Assembly (NCBI RefSeq): GCF_002028425.1
Contig: NZ_CP020043.1
Location: forward strand, 284,806 to 348,805
Reading direction: 5' to 3'
DNA: 64,000 nucleotides
Source of the DNA: Streptomyces katrae
Lineage (GTDB): Bacteria > Actinomycetota > Actinomycetes > Streptomycetales > Streptomycetaceae
Below, piece by piece: positions 12,069-21,627 of this stretch. A program made the position numbers and the translations under genes. Each line of letters opens with the position of its first letter. Positions within the stretch are counted from its first letter, which is position 1. The notes beneath the pieces were generated by a model, which worked only from the letters and a program-made list of their open reading frames with translations, searched no databases and was not told where the DNA came from.

Positions 12069-12857
12069 TCAGACCGCCGCGCTCGCCGCGACCCGGTCGC
12101 CGCGGGCCGGGCTCAGGAGCCGCCCGTGCAGCCGCTTGAGCTCCGCGGAGGGCTCCAGGCCCAGTTCCTCGGCGAGCAGCCGGCGCACCTTCTGGTAGGC
12201 CTGCAGGGCCTCCGCGCGGCGGCCGGCGGCGCCGAGGGCGCCGATGAGCCGGCTGTGGAACCACTCGTTGAGCGGGTAGTCGTTGATCAGCTTGCGCAGC
12301 TCCGGTATGGACTCGCGGTGCCGGCCCAGCGCCTCCTGGGCCTCGATCCGGGTCTCGAACGCCCTGATCCGCAGCTCCTCCAGGTGCACGATGTGCCCGG
12401 CGAGCACGTCGCCGGCGGGGAAGTTCGACAGGGCCGGCCCGCGCCACAGGTCGAGCGCCTGGCCGACCGTGCGCAGCGCCCGCTGCGGCTCCTCCTCAGC
12501 CAGTTCGTACCGGGCCCGGGTGACCAGCCGCTCGAAGATCCGTACGTCGACCTCGGAGTCCTCGACGCGCATCACGTACCCGGACGGGCCGGTGACGATC
12601 AGGCAGCGGCCGGCGGGCGCGAGCTGCTCCTGGGTGAACATCCGGCGCGCGTGGTAGACGTACGTCTGGAGCGTGGTGACGGCACTGCGCGGGGGGTTCT
12701 CGCCCCACAGCTCCCGGATCAGGGCCTCGGCCGTGACGACCTCGCCGGGCCGGGTGAGCAGCAGCGCGAGCGTCTGGCAGACCTTGGGGGTGCCCGGCTC
12801 GTAGGTCCGGCCGTCGTCGGTGACGATCTCGAAGGGGCCGATGAGATTGAAGCGCAT
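12069..12857 (-). CDS. SARP-family transcriptional activator
   Basis: This 262-residue protein has an N-terminal OmpR-like winged-helix (about residues 1-95, with [28 protein letters not shown]) and a bacterial transcriptional activation domain to about residue 250, the normal architecture of small SARPs. The ATG is preceded by GAGGAG. It lies just downstream of bpsA and is separated from it by a strong terminator, so it has its own promoter in 12858-13055. It is the most diverged of the five SARPs here. By position it may control bpsA, metK or the first polyketide block; this is inference. Confidence 0.92.
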   Translation of the reverse strand: MRFNLIGPFEIVTDDGRTYEPGTPKVCQTLALLLTRPGEVVTAEALIRELWGENPPRSAVTTLQTYVYHARRMFTQEQLAPAGRCLIVTGPSGYVMRVEDSEVDVRIFERLVTRARYELAEEEPQRALRTVGQALDLWRGPALSNFPAGDVLAGHIVHLEELRIRAFETRIEAQEALGRHRESIPELRKLINDYPLNEWFHSRLIGALGAAGRRAEALQAYQKVRRLLAEELGLEPSAELKRLHGRLLSPARGDRVAASAAV

Positions 12858-13055
12858 GGAAGATGACTCCTCATCAGCGAGAAGAGCAAAAAAAACAGGA
12901 CGGCTGGAATCAATAGAAGTGTCTTGTGTAGGGAATGTGCACGTCAACGGCGGCGATGTCAGAACGCGGTCAAGCTGCGTCAGAATTGAGCCACCTACTG
13001 GCCGGTTTTTCCTCCACCGCCGAAAAGCATCCGGAAAACAGCCGAAAAACACGAA

Positions 13056-13099
13056 AGGACGGCCGCCCCGCCGGAATTCTCCGGCGGGGCGGCCGTCCT
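13056..13099 (-). terminator. Terminator after bpsA
   Basis: A perfect 20-bp inverted repeat (13056-13075 with 13080-13099) has a 4-nt loop. On the minus strand it is followed by a T-rich run (TTTCGTGTTTTTC). It lies 30 bp past the bpsA stop and separates bpsA from the downstream SARP gene. Confidence 0.85.
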
Positions 13100-13129
13100 C
13101 ATTCGGGCCGCTCTCCCTTACTCAGGCAC

Positions 13130-16100
13130 TCACTCGCCGAGCAGGTAGCGGATGTGCTTGACCAGCTCGCCGATGTCCTCGCGCAGCAGGCTGTAGTGGT
13201 CGGCGTCGAGGTCGATGACCGTCGGCGGCTCGGCCGAGTAGCCGCTGCTGTTCTCCAGGAACGAGTAGTCGTCGCCCACGGCCTTGAAGATGCTGATCGG
13301 CGCCTGGAGCGTGCGCTCGGCCAGCTCGTGGAAGCTGTACTCGAATTCGTAGGTCTGGCCCACGACCGAGATGATCCGGCGGGCCAGCTCGACGTCGATC
13401 CCCTTGAGTTCGCTGATGAACTCGGCGAAGGACGCCTCGTCCGTCACCGTCTCCAGGCACCGGTCCAGGTCCGGACCGGAAATCGTGCCGGTGAAGACGG
13501 AGAAGAGGATCGTGGTGTAGCCGCGGTTGGCGAAGGACGCCTCACGGCCCCACACCTTGCCGTTCTCGGCGCGCACCTTCGGGGAGCCCGGGGCGATCAG
13601 GAAGAGGTTGTCCACCTTCTCGCCCGCCTGCTCCAGCTGGTAGGCCGTCTCGAAGGCGACACGGGCACCGAAGGAGTAGCCCCACAGGGTGTAGGGGCCG
13701 GCCGGCTGGATCTCCTTGAGGGCCTCGATGTCCTTCTTGGCCATCTCGGTGATGGTCTCGTACGGGGTCTCGCCCTCGTTGATGCCGTAGGACTGGACGC
13801 CGTAGAACGAGCGGCCGAGGCCGATCTCGCCGGCCAGGCTGCGCAGGTTCATCGGGTAGCCGCCCAGACCCGGCCAGCAGATCACGGGCCGGGCCTTGCC
13901 GGTCTCCGCGTGCAGGCGGACGAAGCGCGAGGACTCCTGGGCGACCTCGCGCTCCAGGCGGCGGGCCAGCTTCTCGATGGTCGGGGACTCCAGGACGCTC
14001 TGCAGCGGCAGGGAGACACCCAGGCGGGAGTTGAGCTCGCGCACCAGGCCGACGGCGATCAGCGAGTTGCCGCCCGACTCGAAGAAGTCGTCCTGGACGG
14101 AGGCGTTCTCGCGGCGCAGGGCCTTCTCCCAGACGCCCGCGATCTCCTTCTCCGTCTCCGTGCGCGGGGCGACGAAGGGGCGCTCCACGAGCTCGGCGTT
14201 GACCTGGTCGGAGGCGGCGAGCGCCTTGACGTCGATCTTGCCGTTGGCGGACAGCGGCAGCCGCTCGAAGACCACGACCCGGTTGGGGATCATGTAGTCC
14301 GGCAGGAAGCTGACGAGGTCGTCGCGGATGAGCTCGGCCGGACCGCGCATGTGGACGCTGTCCTCACGCATGCCCTCGTGGCTGACCTGCTCGTCGCTGA
14401 TGCGGCCGCCGACGAAGAAGTACATCGGACCGCTCTCGACGCCGTTCGCGGCCAGGACCGCGTCCATGCGGCGCGAGGCCGGCAGCGGGTTGCCCGTCTT
14501 GGAGCTGTAGCCGGAGGACATGAAGCCCAGGTTCAGCCCGTTCATCATCAGGTGCTGGAGCTTCTTGCCGAGGGTGACGTACTTCAGCCACTCCTCCTCG
14601 GCGCGGCTGTAGACGCTGATGCCGAAGCTGGCGGCCTGGTACACCGACTGGTTGATCGCGATGACGTGCTTCTTGAGGACGATGTCGTCCGAGAAGCGGG
14701 TCAGCTCGCCGTTCTCGTAGCGGTACTGGCCCTCGGGCAGGCCGGCGATCTTGTTGCCGTGCGTCTGGACGTAGACCTCGGCGTGGTCCTCGCGCGGGCC
14801 CGCGTGCGGGACCAGCTCGAAGGTGCCCAGGTAGTAGTCCTCCTCGGCGACGTCGAGCAGGTCCTTGACGGCCGGCTCGTAGGCGCGGTCGTGGATGTCC
14901 AGGCCGTAGGCCGGCAGGATCTGCTCGAAGAGGCCGACCATGTGGCCGGTCTCGATCTCCAGGACCTCGACGATGTTGTTCTTGTAGACCGGCTCGATGC
15001 CGCTCTTCTTGCCGATGAAGTGGATCTGCGCCGTCGGCTTGCCGGTGGCCTCGCGCTCGCTGATGAGCACGAGCTGGTGGCGGACCGGCTGGTAGTAGTA
15101 GTAGCCCGGCTTGAGACCGCCGACGCCCTCCAGCTCGAAGTACATCTGCGTCGCGTACAGCGCGCCCGGGGAGGCGTAGCCGTACTTCGGCAGCAGGCGC
15201 TCCTCGCTGATGTACTGGCCGAACCAGCGCAGGATCTGGCCGAGCTCGGCGGGGGCCAGGTCGGCCGCCTTGCGCGAGTAGCCGGCGGTGACCGTGGCGC
15301 CGAGCAGGCCGAGGAGGTCGGCCTGGGTGACGGGGCCGCCCTCGTAGAAGCGGTACGTCTTGCGGGCGAAGACGCGGGCGCGCTGCTCGGGGGTGGGCTC
15401 GGAGCCCTCCAGGTCGAAGGCCGGGCGGGCGGCCAGCTCGGCGTCGTCGCGCAGGCCCGGGTTGGACAGCTGCGCCTTGACCTGGAGCTTGCTCTTCTTC
15501 GACGCGTGGTGGGAGCCGTGGTTGCCCTGGTCCATCAGGGCGGCTTCCTTCTCGCTGAGCTCGATGCAGGCGATCAGGTTCTGGAAGCCGGTGCGGCCGT
15601 CATTCTTGACGATGACGGCGGCGTTGCGGACCCAGTCGTGGTTCTCGATCGCCAGGGAGATCTCGTCGAGCTCGACGCGGTAGCCGCGCAGCTTGACCTG
15701 GTTGTCGGCGCGGCCGGCGAACTGCACCGTGCCGTCGGCGTTCCACTGGCCGAGGTCGCCCGTCTTGTACAGGCGGACGGGCTCGGCGCCCTCCTCCAGC
15801 TCGATCTCCAGGAAGCGCTCGGCGGTCAGGTCCTCGCGGTGCAGGTAGCCGCGGGCCAGCTGGATGCCGCCGATGTACAGCTCGCCTATCTCCCCCACGC
15901 CGACCGGCTTGAGGGTCTCCTTGTCGAGGATGTGGTACGTGGTGCCGTGCACCGGGGAGCCGATGGAGATGGACTGCGGTCCCTCGTCCAGGTCGGCGGG
16001 GTCCACGGGGAACGAGGACGAGTTGATCGTCGTCTCGGTCGGCCCGTAGACGTTGATGAGCGCCCGGCCGGGCATCTCCTGCGTGGTCTGGATCGCCAGC

Positions 16101-16978
16101 AGCCGGGAAAGGGCCTCGCCACCGCTGAAGATCTGCTGGAGGGAGACGCACTCGGGGAACTTCTCGGTGTCGAGCAGGCCCTGGAGCAGGGTCGGGACGC
16201 ACTGGAGGGTGGTCACGTTGTGCTTGACGATGGTCTCGATGAGGCCCTCGGGGTCGGCGTAGACGCCGGGGGCGCCCATGACGACGGTGGCGCCGTTGGC
16301 CGGGGAGAGGATCTCCCACTGGGCGGCGTCGAAGCTCATCGGGGTCTTCTGCAGGATCACCTTGCTGCGGTCGATCGCGTAGGTCTCGCGCAGCCAGCCG
16401 AGCTGGTTGACGATGCTGCGGTGCTCGATCATCACACCCTTCGGCTTGCCCGTGCTGCCGGAGGTGTAGATGACGTACGCGAGGGTGTCCGGGCGGGCGC
16501 CGCCGGCGGCCGGGGCCTCCCGGCCCTCCGGGCGGACGAAGGCCTCGGACTCGCGCAGGGTCACGATGGTGACGTCCTGCGGGGCGAGTTCGCGCAGGCG
16601 CGAGACCAGGCGCTGCTGCGCCAGGATGATCTTCGCCTGGCTGTTCTCGATCATGTAGCGGAGCCGGTCCTCGGGGTACTCCGGGGACAGCGGCAGGTAG
16701 GCGGCGCCGGCATTGAGGATGCCCCAGGCGCCGACCATGAGGTCGATGGACGGCTCGACGAACAGGCCCACGCAGTCGTCCGCGGAGACACCGAGGTGCT
16801 CCAGGTAGTCGGCCAGGGCCGAGCTTCTGGACGCGAGCTCGCGGAAGGTGAGCTTGTCGTCCCGGTAGGCGACCGCGATCGCGTCGGGGTGCTCGGCCAC
16901 ACGCTGAGCGAGCAGGCCGGGCAACGTGTTGGTCCCCTGCAGGGTGGGCTCGAGCACGCTGGTCTCCTGAAGAGTCAT
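13130..16978 (-). CDS. bpsA: Indigoidine synthetase (single-module NRPS, A-Ox-T-TE)
   Basis: This 1282-residue enzyme matches, as far as I remember, the length and most of the sequence of S. lavendulae BpsA. It activates L-glutamine, cyclises and oxidises it, and two products condense to the blue pigment indigoidine. Domains in order: adenylation from residue 1 (YTSGSTGKPKG near 170; YKTGD near 415), an FMN oxidase inserted between the A8 and A10 cores (about 580-850), LPLSANGKIDV (A10) near 930, carrier protein with DDFFESGGNSL near 970, and thioesterase with GYSFGA near 1100 and a DADHYS histidine near 1260. It needs a phosphopantetheinyl transferase; one is encoded at 26.1 kb. The neighbouring genes suggest that the glutamine-derived ring may also feed a C-nucleoside. 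Confidence 0.97.
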   Translation of the reverse strand: MTLQETSVLEPTLQGTNTLPGLLAQRVAEHPDAIAVAYRDDKLTFRELASRSSALADYLEHLGVSADDCVGLFVEPSIDLMVGAWGILNAGAAYLPLSPEYPEDRLRYMIENSQAKIILAQQRLVSRLRELAPQDVTIVTLRESEAFVRPEGREAPAAGGARPDTLAYVIYTSGSTGKPKGVMIEHRSIVNQLGWLRETYAIDRSKVILQKTPMSFDAAQWEILSPANGATVVMGAPGVYADPEGLIETIVKHNVTTLQCVPTLLQGLLDTEKFPECVSLQQIFSGGEALSRLLAIQTTQEMPGRALINVYGPTETTINSSSFPVDPADLDEGPQSISIGSPVHGTTYHILDKETLKPVGVGEIGELYIGGIQLARGYLHREDLTAERFLEIELEEGAEPVRLYKTGDLGQWNADGTVQFAGRADNQVKLRGYRVELDEISLAIENHDWVRNAAVIVKNDGRTGFQNLIACIELSEKEAALMDQGNHGSHHASKKSKLQVKAQLSNPGLRDDAELAARPAFDLEGSEPTPEQRARVFARKTYRFYEGGPVTQADLLGLLGATVTAGYSRKAADLAPAELGQILRWFGQYISEERLLPKYGYASPGALYATQMYFELEGVGGLKPGYYYYQPVRHQLVLISEREATGKPTAQIHFIGKKSGIEPVYKNNIVEVLEIETGHMVGLFEQILPAYGLDIHDRAYEPAVKDLLDVAEEDYYLGTFELVPHAGPREDHAEVYVQTHGNKIAGLPEGQYRYENGELTRFSDDIVLKKHVIAINQSVYQAASFGISVYSRAEEEWLKYVTLGKKLQHLMMNGLNLGFMSSGYSSKTGNPLPASRRMDAVLAANGVESGPMYFFVGGRISDEQVSHEGMREDSVHMRGPAELIRDDLVSFLPDYMIPNRVVVFERLPLSANGKIDVKALAASDQVNAELVERPFVAPRTETEKEIAGVWEKALRRENASVQDDFFESGGNSLIAVGLVRELNSRLGVSLPLQSVLESPTIEKLARRLEREVAQESSRFVRLHAETGKARPVICWPGLGGYPMNLRSLAGEIGLGRSFYGVQSYGINEGETPYETITEMAKKDIEALKEIQPAGPYTLWGYSFGARVAFETAYQLEQAGEKVDNLFLIAPGSPKVRAENGKVWGREASFANRGYTTILFSVFTGTISGPDLDRCLETVTDEASFAEFISELKGIDVELARRIISVVGQTYEFEYSFHELAERTLQAPISIFKAVGDDYSFLENSSGYSAEPPTVIDLDADHYSLLREDIGELVKHIRYLLGE

Positions 16979-17289
16979 TTCCCGCTTCCTAACGTTCCGT
17001 TGTGGAGCACGGGCGCGGTCAGCGCCCCGGCTGCCGGGCTCCCGGTGCGGGCGAGCCCGGCGGACGACGCCTCACCGCGAAGCGTGGGGGGTGGCGTCCG
17101 CACGGGGCGGACGCCGCTTCGAACGCGGTGGGTGCCGGTGGCCGGGCTGCAGCCCGGCCGGGAAGTACCGAAGAACTGAGGGGCGCAAGGGCAAAGCCTC
17201 ACCACCCGGAAAGACCGGAACGGCGCGGTGCGTGCGGCCGCCTCCCCCTTCGGACGGACGGGCCCCGTGGGACCCGTCCGCCCGGGCGA
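16979..17289. other. Intergenic region upstream of bpsA
   Basis: No gene is visible in these 311 bp. The part next to the prs stop holds two hairpins (17093-17115, arms GGCGTCCGC; and 17140-17159, the 20-bp palindrome around GGGCTGCAGCCC) that probably end the upstream operon on the minus strand. The 100 bp before bpsA must hold its promoter; I see no clear operator there. Confidence 0.6.
17140..17159 (-). terminator. Hairpin after the prs operon
   Basis: A perfect 20-bp palindrome, GGCCGGGCTGCAGCCCGGCC, lies 130 bp past the prs stop on the minus strand, with a second hairpin at 17093-17115. Together they probably separate the prs operon from bpsA. Confidence 0.5.
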
Positions 17290-18249
17290 TCACCGGCTCT
17301 GCAGGAGCCGGGTTACTGATCCGTTCTCGAACACCGCGCGCGAGGCGCCCGCGATGAGCGGGGCGATGGACAGGACGGTGACCTTGTCCAGTCCGAGGGC
17401 CCCGGGCACCGGCAGGGTGTCCGTGAACACGAACTCGCTGACCCGCGAGTTCTTGAGGCGGTCCGCCGCGGGGCCGGAAAGCACCCCGTGCGTGGCCGCC
17501 ACGATGACGTCCCTCGCCCCCTGGGCGAAGAGGGCGTCGGCGGCGGCACAGATCGTGCCGCCGGTGTCGATCATGTCGTCGACCAGGACGCAGACCCGGT
17601 CGTGCACGTCGCCGACCACCTCGTGGGCGGTGACCTGGTGGGCCACGTCCTTGTCGCGCCGCTTGTGGACGATGGCCAGCGGAGCGCCGAGGCGGTCGCA
17701 CCAGCCGTCGGCCACGCGCACGCGGCCGGCGTCGGGCGAGACCACGGTCAGGGCCTCGCGGTCCACCTTGGAGCCGATGTAGTCCGCGAGGACCGGCATG
17801 GCGAACAGGTGGTCCACCGGGCCGTCGAAGAATCCCTGGATCTGGTCCGCGTGCAGATCGATCGTCAGGATCCGGTCGGCGCCGGCGGTCTTGAGCAGGT
17901 CCGCCACCAGGCGGGCCGAGATGGGTTCCCGGCCGCTGTGCTTGCGGTCCTGTCGCGCGTATCCGTAGAAGGGCAGGATGACCGTGACGCTGCGCGCCGA
18001 GGCCCGCTTCAGCGCGTCGATCATGATGAGCTGTTCCATGATCGACTTGTTGATGGGGGCCGTGTGGCTCTGGACCACGAAGCAGTCCGCGCCGCGCACG
18101 GAGGCGTGGTAGCGGATGTAGATCTCGCCGTTGGCGAAGTCGATCGCCTTCGTCTCGACCAGCTCCGTGCCCAGCTCCGCCGCGATGGCCTCGGCCAGCT
18201 CGGGGTGCGCGCGCCCCGAGAAGAGCAGCATCTTCCCGGAGTCGCTCAC
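17290..18249 (-). CDS. prs: Ribose-phosphate pyrophosphokinase (PRPP synthetase)
   Basis: This 319-residue enzyme makes PRPP from ribose 5-phosphate and ATP. It has FYGYARQDRK near residue 95, the flexible-loop lysine in HKRRDKD near 195, and the PRPP-binding loop VLVDDMIDTGGT near 220. Its ATG overlaps the stop of the flavin reductase gene (ATGA). A dedicated copy here fits a nucleoside pathway that draws on ribose phosphates. It may raise ribose-phosphate flux or serve resistance and salvage together with the nearby UPRT. It resembles the housekeeping enzyme closely, so special regulation or kinetics cannot be read from it. Confidence 0.94.
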   Translation of the reverse strand: MSDSGKMLLFSGRAHPELAEAIAAELGTELVETKAIDFANGEIYIRYHASVRGADCFVVQSHTAPINKSIMEQLIMIDALKRASARSVTVILPFYGYARQDRKHSGREPISARLVADLLKTAGADRILTIDLHADQIQGFFDGPVDHLFAMPVLADYIGSKVDREALTVVSPDAGRVRVADGWCDRLGAPLAIVHKRRDKDVAHQVTAHEVVGDVHDRVCVLVDDMIDTGGTICAAADALFAQGARDVIVAATHGVLSGPAADRLKNSRVSEFVFTDTLPVPGALGLDKVTVLSIAPLIAGASRAVFENGSVTRLLQSR

Positions 18250-19322
18250 GCGGCGCTCTCGAGCGTCGGGTAGTCGGTGTAACCGGTGTGGTCACCACCG
18301 TAGAACTTGCTCTGGTCGGCCTCGGCCAGAGCGGCGCCGGTGCGGATGCGCTCCGGCAGGTCCGGGTTGGCGATGAAGGACGACCCGAAGGCCACGGCGC
18401 AGGCGACGCCGGCCTCGAGCGCCGCCTCGGCGATCTCGCCGCTGACCGGGACGCCGTTCTCCGGGTGCGGGCACAGCACGATGGTGCCGGTCCACTGCGC
18501 GCGCAGGGCCGCGATGTGGTCGCGGTTGCCGCCCTCGAGGATGTGCAGGAAGGCGATGGGCGGCAGGGCCGCGACGAGCGCCTCGTAGATGGCGTGCGTG
18601 TCGCCCTCGACGATGTCGTTGTACGGGTTCGACGGGGAGATGCGCACGCCGACGCGGTCGGCGCCGATGCGCTCGGAGACCGCCTCGATCACCTCGATCG
18701 CGAAGCGGATGCGGTTCTCGACGGAGCCACCGTACTGGTCGGTGCGCTGGTTGGTGTTCTCCGCCAGGAACTGGTGGAGCAGGAAGCCGTTGCCCGCGTG
18801 GATCTCCACGCCGTCGAAGCCGGCCTCGATGGCGAGCTCGGCGGCGTCCGCGTGCTCCTTGACGACCTCGGCGATCTCCTCGACCGTCAGGGCGCGCGGC
18901 TCGGGGTAGTCCAGCGGGCCCTCGGGGCCGTAGGCCTGGCCGGCCGCGGTGACGGCGGACGGGGCGACGGACTGGTGGCCGCTCGGGTAGAGCGAGGGGT
19001 GGCCGATGCGGCCGCAGTGCATGAGCTGCGCGACGATCAGACCGCCGTTCGCGTGCACGGCCTCGGTGACCGGCTTCCAGGACTCGGCCTGCTCCTGGGT
19101 GTGCAGACCCGGGCTGTTGCCGAAGCCCTGACCGGTGACCGAGGGCTGGACGCCCTCGGTGATGATCAGACCGGCGCCCGCGCGCTGGCCGTAGTAGGTG
19201 GCCATCAGGTCGGTGGCGAGGCCATCGGCGGTGGCCCGGTTGCGGGACATGGGCGCCATGACGACCCGGTTGCGCAGGGCCAGCTTGCCCAGGGTGACCG
19301 GCGCCAGCAGCTTCTCGGACAT
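18246..19322 (-). CDS. Old yellow enzyme-family flavin reductase
   Basis: This 358-residue TIM-barrel flavoprotein is of the NADH:flavin oxidoreductase (OYE) family and reduces activated C=C bonds. The N-terminus LLAPVTLGKLALRNRVVMAPM and the substrate-site pair in EIHAGNGFLLHQFL (HxxN, near residue 180) are typical, as is RTDQYGGSVENR. GGAGAG precedes the ATG. It is coupled to prs and lies downstream of the PsuG-like gene. In this setting it may adjust the oxidation state of the glutamine-derived ring before or after C-glycosylation. That role is inferred from the neighbourhood only. Confidence 0.92.
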   Translation of the reverse strand: MSEKLLAPVTLGKLALRNRVVMAPMSRNRATADGLATDLMATYYGQRAGAGLIITEGVQPSVTGQGFGNSPGLHTQEQAESWKPVTEAVHANGGLIVAQLMHCGRIGHPSLYPSGHQSVAPSAVTAAGQAYGPEGPLDYPEPRALTVEEIAEVVKEHADAAELAIEAGFDGVEIHAGNGFLLHQFLAENTNQRTDQYGGSVENRIRFAIEVIEAVSERIGADRVGVRISPSNPYNDIVEGDTHAIYEALVAALPPIAFLHILEGGNRDHIAALRAQWTGTIVLCPHPENGVPVSGEIAEAALEAGVACAVAFGSSFIANPDLPERIRTGAALAEADQSKFYGGDHTGYTDYPTLESAA

Positions 19323-19381
19323 GTGTGTGTCTCTCCAGACTGAGTTCAACGCGTGGTGCGGTGGTGGTTCGTACGGGCGGG

Positions 19382-20326
19382 TCAGCGCCCGGCGCGCTCG
19401 GCGAGGTGCGCGGCGTGCGCCACGGCCAGCCGGCCCGCCGCCTCGGCGCAGGAGGCGAGGACGGCCATGTTGGCCTTGGCGCTGCGGCCGTCGGTGGCGG
19501 CGTCGACGGCGCGCATCAGGTACTTGGTGATGGCCTGGCCGGAGACCCCGTCGCGGGTGGCCTCGGCGACCGCGGCCCGGATGGCCGTGTCCACCTCGGC
19601 GGAGTCGATGGCGTCCTCCTCCCGGACCGGGGTGGTGATCAGGAAGGAGCTGTTGTTGCCGAGCGCCCAGTGGGCCTCGACGGCGCGGGCGATGACCTGT
19701 TCGTCGTCCAGGCGGTGGGGCGCCTTGTGGCCGCTCGTACGGCAGTAGAACGCGGGGAAGTCGTCCGAGCGGTAGGCGACGACGGGGACGCACTGCGTCT
19801 CCAGGTACTCCAGGGTCAGCCCGAGGTCGAGGATCATCTTGGCGCCGGCGCAGACCACGGCGACCTTGGACCGGGTGAACTGGATCAGGTCCGAGGAGAC
19901 GTCCCAGGTCTCCTGGGCGCCGCGGTGCACGCCGCCGATGCCGGCGGAGGAGAAGAAGGGGATCCCCGCGAGCTCGGCCGCCACGACGGAGGAGGCCACC
20001 GTGGTGGCGCCCAGGCCGCCCTGCGCCAGGATGACGGGCAGGTCCCGGCTGGACACCTTGGGGATGTCCGGGAGGGAGGCGAAGCGCTCGATGTCGGCGT
20101 CCGACATGCCGACGCGGATCTCGCCGGCCTCGATGCAGATCGTCGCCGGGACGGCGCCCCCGGCCCGTACCGCGTCCTCCACCTTGCGGGCGGTGGCCGC
20201 GTTGTCCGGGTAGGGCAGGCCGTGGGTGATGACGTTGCTCTCGAGGGCGACGACGGCCTTGCCCTCGTGGAGGGCCTCGCGGACTTCCTCGGTGTAGACG
20301 ACGGGGATGCCGCTGCTTGCGCTCAT
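19382..20326 (-). CDS. psuG: Pseudouridine-5'-phosphate glycosidase family (C-glycosidase/synthase)
   Basis: This 314-residue protein belongs to the PsuG/YeiN/IndA family, which reversibly joins a heterocycle to ribose 5-phosphate through a C-C bond. Family marks are [14 protein letters not shown] near residue 27, GGVHRGA near 131, and [21 protein letters not shown] with the Schiff-base lysine near 160. In indigoidine clusters the homologue is IndA. In the showdomycin and minimycin/oxazinomycin pathways, homologues make the C-nucleoside bond. Surrounded by prs, a tautomerase and an exporter, it is best read as a C-glycosynthase, though a catabolic or detoxifying role remains possible. Confidence 0.93.
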   Translation of the reverse strand: MSASSGIPVVYTEEVREALHEGKAVVALESNVITHGLPYPDNAATARKVEDAVRAGGAVPATICIEAGEIRVGMSDADIERFASLPDIPKVSSRDLPVILAQGGLGATTVASSVVAAELAGIPFFSSAGIGGVHRGAQETWDVSSDLIQFTRSKVAVVCAGAKMILDLGLTLEYLETQCVPVVAYRSDDFPAFYCRTSGHKAPHRLDDEQVIARAVEAHWALGNNSSFLITTPVREEDAIDSAEVDTAIRAAVAEATRDGVSGQAITKYLMRAVDAATDGRSAKANMAVLASCAEAAGRLAVAHAAHLAERAGR

Positions 20327-20336
20327 CGGGTCTCTC

Positions 20337-20570
20337 TCAACTCTCGTTCAGGTAGCCGGGTCGCTTGACCAGCAGATCCGGGCGGGCCGCTATCTCGGAG
20401 AGGACCTGGGACTCCCAGTCCTCCGGGCCGACCGGCTCCAGGGAGATCGAGACGGCGTCCTCGCCGGTGGCGAAGGTCTTCGTCACGGCGGCGGTGACCG
20501 CCTCGTCGATCGCCTTGAGCTGCTCGGCCGTGAAGTCCCGCGGGTAGTGCCAGATGTGGATGTGGGGCAC
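20337..20570 (-). CDS. 4-Oxalocrotonate tautomerase-like protein
   Basis: This short protein of 77 residues begins [10 protein letters not shown] after a GTG start, so removal of Met would expose the N-terminal proline that is the general base in the tautomerase superfamily. GAGAGG lies 7 bp upstream of the GTG, which decides the start. It lies 10 bp before the psuG-like gene in the same operon. A tautomerase fits a pathway that moves a double bond or keto/enol form of a small ring before C-glycosylation. No arginine pattern of a specific subfamily could be assigned with confidence. Confidence 0.8.
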   Translation of the reverse strand: MPHIHIWHYPRDFTAEQLKAIDEAVTAAVTKTFATGEDAVSISLEPVGPEDWESQVLSEIAARPDLLVKRPGYLNES

Positions 20571-20610
20571 CGCTGGGTCCTCTCGCGAGTCGTTCGTGCA
20601 GGGGGGGTTG

Positions 20611-20691
20611 GTGGCACACCGCGGACGGGGGAGGCCGCGGTGTGCCACCACCACTCCCCGCCCGCCTCGGGGGCGGGGGCGGGCGGGGAGT
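20611..20691 (-). terminator. Two tandem hairpins between exporter and tautomerase operons
   Basis: Two perfect 14-bp inverted repeats follow each other: 20611-20624 with 20635-20648 (GTGGCACACCGCGG), and 20653-20666 with 20678-20691 (ACTCCCCGCCCGCC). They lie between the EamA stop and the tautomerase start and probably split the locus into two transcripts. Confidence 0.7.
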
Positions 20692-20709
20692 CTCGGGCGG
20701 GGTCCCGGC

Positions 20710-21627
20710 TTACGCCTGGACGGATTCCCGCGAGGTCTGTGGGACCGGCTCTGCTTGGGGCTTGGGCTTGCCCTTGCGCGGCTGGGCCAGGATCACGGAC
20801 GCGACCACGGTCAGGGCTCCGAGGAGCTGGATCGGCGAGAGCGACTGGTCGAGGACGAAGTAGCCCAGCAGCGTGGCCGCCAGGGGCGAGGCGAAGCTCA
20901 GGAACGACACCGCCAGCGCGGGCAGCCGGGCCACACCGCGGAACCAGATCGCGTAGGCGAACAGGGCGCCGACGAGGCCGAGGTAGGCGAAGCCCAGCAG
21001 GTTCTTGCCGGTGATCTCGCTCGGCAGGCCCTCGCCGATCAGTGCGATCGGGAGCAGGACCAGGCCGCCGACGGTGAGCTGCCAGCCGGTGAAGGGCAGC
21101 AGGCCCACGCCTTCGGGACGTCCCCAGCGCTTGGTCAGCACGATGCCGGAGGCCATGCTGAGCGCGCCCAGCAGACCGGCGATGACACCGGTGGCGTTGA
21201 GCCCGGCGTTGGGCTGGAGGACCAGCAGGGCCACGCCGGCCGCGCCGAGGGCGCAGGAGATCAGGTGGATCGCCTTGATCTTGTCCTTCAGCAGGGCGGC
21301 ACCGAGCAGGAGCACGATCATCGGCTGGATGGACATCACCAGCGCCGCGACGCCGCCCGGCAGGTGGTAGGCGGCCACGAAGAGCAGGTAGAAGAAGGCG
21401 CCGATGTTCAGCACGCCGAGCACCAGGGCGCGCCACCACCAGATGCCCTTGGGCAGCGTCCGGCCGATGGCCACGAGGATCAGGCCGGCGGGAAGGGCAC
21501 GGAGCAGGGAGGCCAGCAGCGGCCGGCCCTGCGGCAGCAGCTCCGTGGTGACCAGGTACGTGGACCCCCAGATGGCCGGCGCGAGGGCCGTCAGCGCGGA
21601 GTCGACAACGGTACGGCTGCTCTTCAT
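20710..21627 (-). CDS. EamA/DMT-family exporter
   Basis: This 305-residue membrane protein has about ten hydrophobic segments arranged as two EamA repeats (first from LTALAPAIWGSTYLVT, second from TGVIAGLLGALSMASGIVLTKRWG), typical of drug/metabolite transporters. The cytoplasmic C-terminal tail is basic and proline-rich. Its ATG overlaps the UPRT stop by one base (TGATG). Placed in the nucleoside locus, it is the likely exporter of the final product and so may also give self-resistance. Substrate preference cannot be read from sequence. Confidence 0.9.
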   Translation of the reverse strand: MKSSRTVVDSALTALAPAIWGSTYLVTTELLPQGRPLLASLLRALPAGLILVAIGRTLPKGIWWWRALVLGVLNIGAFFYLLFVAAYHLPGGVAALVMSIQPMIVLLLGAALLKDKIKAIHLISCALGAAGVALLVLQPNAGLNATGVIAGLLGALSMASGIVLTKRWGRPEGVGLLPFTGWQLTVGGLVLLPIALIGEGLPSEITGKNLLGFAYLGLVGALFAYAIWFRGVARLPALAVSFLSFASPLAATLLGYFVLDQSLSPIQLLGALTVVASVILAQPRKGKPKPQAEPVPQTSRESVQA

